This document shows positions 18,889 through 19,746 of a stretch of DNA of 19,746 nucleotides, one piece after another; position 1 is the stretch's first letter, and every line of letters starts with the position of its first letter. This DNA is from CAYSWS01 sp965603395 (GTDB lineage: Bacteria; Patescibacteriota; WWE3; UBA101185; UBA10185). The notes below the pieces were generated by a model. It saw nothing but the letters and a program-made list of their open reading frames with translations. It was not told where the DNA came from and searched no databases. The stretch is taken from NCBI GenBank assembly GCA_965603395.1, contig CBFDCV010000013.1:1-19746 (forward strand), given 5' to 3'. Position numbers and translations under genes: made by a program.

Positions 18889-19478
18889 TGAAAACAGAGC
18901 TGGTTAAAGTTGATTCGGAAACCGAAGTAAAAGTACAAGAGGACACCCAGTTTGTGCTTGATTTTGAAGAGTTTGGTAAAGATGTGGCATACTCCCTGGC
19001 CGTTATCTTTGAAAAACCTGATGCAAAAGCAGAAATAATCGGGCTTTATAAGTTGTCAGATAGCCAAACGCTAAGCTTGGCAACCTCTGCTATCCACAAA
19101 GTACCTCATACCAAGTGTTTTACTTATGTTAAGGGGGTTTTGTACGATAAGGCCCGCTCAGACTATGTTGGAAAAATAATTATTGAGTCAAAGGCCCAGC
19201 AAACTAGCTCGTACTTAGAGGATAACGTGATAGCGGTAGGAAAAAGCACCCAAAACAACTCCCAACCCATTCTGGAAATAGAAGCAGATGACGTAAAAGC
19301 TTCCCATGGGGCTACCACCGGGCAAATAAACCCTGAACAAGTTTACTATCTACAGTCTAGGGGGTTTTCTGAAGAAGAGGCTAAGAACACGATTATAGAA
19401 GGATTTTTTAACAGTTTACTAAGTAGGATAAAAGATGAGAAAATAAGAGATAAAGTTGCTAAAGGATTAAATGTTTGA
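18888..19478 (+). CDS. sufD: Short SufD-like protein
   Basis: The 196-aa protein keeps only the core of SufD: TKCFTYVKGVLYDKARSDYVGKIIIESKAQQTSSYLEDNVIAVGKSTQNNSQPILEIEADDVKASHGATTG and the helical end QVYYLQSRGFSEEEAKNTIIEGFF. The conserved His in KASHGATTG is present. Usual SufD is over 400 residues, so the N-terminal half and part of the beta-helix are missing; there is no sign of a frameshift upstream because it starts exactly at the sufB stop (TAATG). It probably still pairs with SufB as the second scaffold subunit. Overlaps sufS by eight bases. Confidence 0.88.
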   Translation: MKTELVKVDSETEVKVQEDTQFVLDFEEFGKDVAYSLAVIFEKPDAKAEIIGLYKLSDSQTLSLATSAIHKVPHTKCFTYVKGVLYDKARSDYVGKIIIESKAQQTSSYLEDNVIAVGKSTQNNSQPILEIEADDVKASHGATTGQINPEQVYYLQSRGFSEEEAKNTIIEGFFNSLLSRIKDEKIRDKVAKGLNV

Positions 19479-19746
19479 TGTGGATAAGATAAAAAAAGAC
19501 TTTCCCATACTGGACCGAACCATAAACGGCCATCCGCTGGTTTATTTTGATAATGCTGCTACTTCCCAGAAACCAAAACAGGTCATAAAAGCCGTGGTTG
19601 ACTATTATGAACACCATAATGCCAATGTGCACCGTGGTATCCACACTCTTAGTGAAGAGGCCTCAGATCTTTATGAAAACGCTAGAAAGAACGTATCATC
19701 CTTTTTTGGGTCCCCGCGTCCAAAAGAGCTGGTTTTTACTTCAGGA
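19471..19746 (+). CDS. sufS: Cysteine desulfurase SufS, N-terminal part only
   Basis: Translation from ATG 19471 gives MFDVDKIKKDFPILDRTINGHPLVYFDNAATSQKPKQVIKAVVDYYEHHNANVHRGIHTLSEEASDLYENARKNVSSFFG..., 92 codons up to the window edge. YFDNAATSQKP and NVHRGIHTLS are diagnostic of SufS-type PLP-dependent desulfurases, which supply sulfur from cysteine to SufBCD. The PLP lysine and the active-site cysteine lie beyond the window. The start overlaps the end of sufD by eight bases, so the suf genes form one coupled operon. Confidence 0.95.
   Translation, partial: MFDVDKIKKDFPILDRTINGHPLVYFDNAATSQKPKQVIKAVVDYYEHHNANVHRGIHTLSEEASDLYENARKNVSSFFGSPRPKELVFTSG

Noticed and set aside
1..19746. Reassigned UGA codon (Gly), as in some candidate phyla.
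   Set aside because: TGA is used as a normal stop in several genes (for example sufD and the EF-hand-like gene) and no conserved family in the window needs in-frame TGA.

Overview
The window looks like a chromosomal piece of a small-genome bacterium of the Candidate Phyla Radiation type (Microgenomates/Katanobacteria-like is my best guess). The reasons are the AT-rich standard-code sequence with TGA used as a stop, many short membrane or secreted proteins, DUF1189, DUF3307 and DUF192 proteins, a free-standing EF-Tu-domain-2 protein, a flavin-dependent thymidylate synthase, and a very short SufD. There is no rRNA, CRISPR array or recognisable transposase.

Layout. Positions 1-2650: a truncated membrane protein, a DUF192-SRAP operon, a lipoprotein and a convergent membrane protein. 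2744-4274: an EF-Tu domain 2-like protein, a 67-aa orphan and thyX. 4273-4662: an apparent structured non-coding RNA on the minus strand with its own promoter and terminator. 4723-7109: a DNRLRE surface protein, two small membrane proteins and a basic helical protein. 7363-10249: an iron/redox-flavoured cluster (ferritin-like DUF2202, NOX/ferric-reductase-like bis-heme flavoprotein, EF-hand-like secreted protein, small secreted protein). 10445-12977: a secreted subtilase, a Gln-rich secreted protein and a DUF3307 protein. 13018-15233: a tandem array of five unrelated small genes, all on the minus strand, separated by related boundary sequences and lying just past the 3' end of tRNA-Asn. 15293-19746: tRNA-Asn, DUF1189 and a suf operon (ArsR-type regulator, sufC, sufB, short sufD, sufS running off the window).

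The most unusual signal is a 14-base element, CCTATAGTRTTGAC, found six times, always on the minus strand and always placed so that its last five bases form the start of a -35 box exactly 17 bp from a -10 box. It drives the non-coding RNA, a 50-aa membrane protein and four of the five small genes of the array. In the array each gene also has a related terminator hairpin (mostly CCGCC/GGCGG-based) and a GGGGAGCC-type boundary that resembles the 3' end of the adjoining tRNA-Asn. This looks like a gene-cassette-like locus with a shared promoter class, and I do not recognise it as a described system.

A second theme is leaderless transcription: seven genes have a -10 box 6-7 bases in front of their start codon, while others have good Shine-Dalgarno sequences. 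All functional statements come from reading motifs by eye; no database search was possible.
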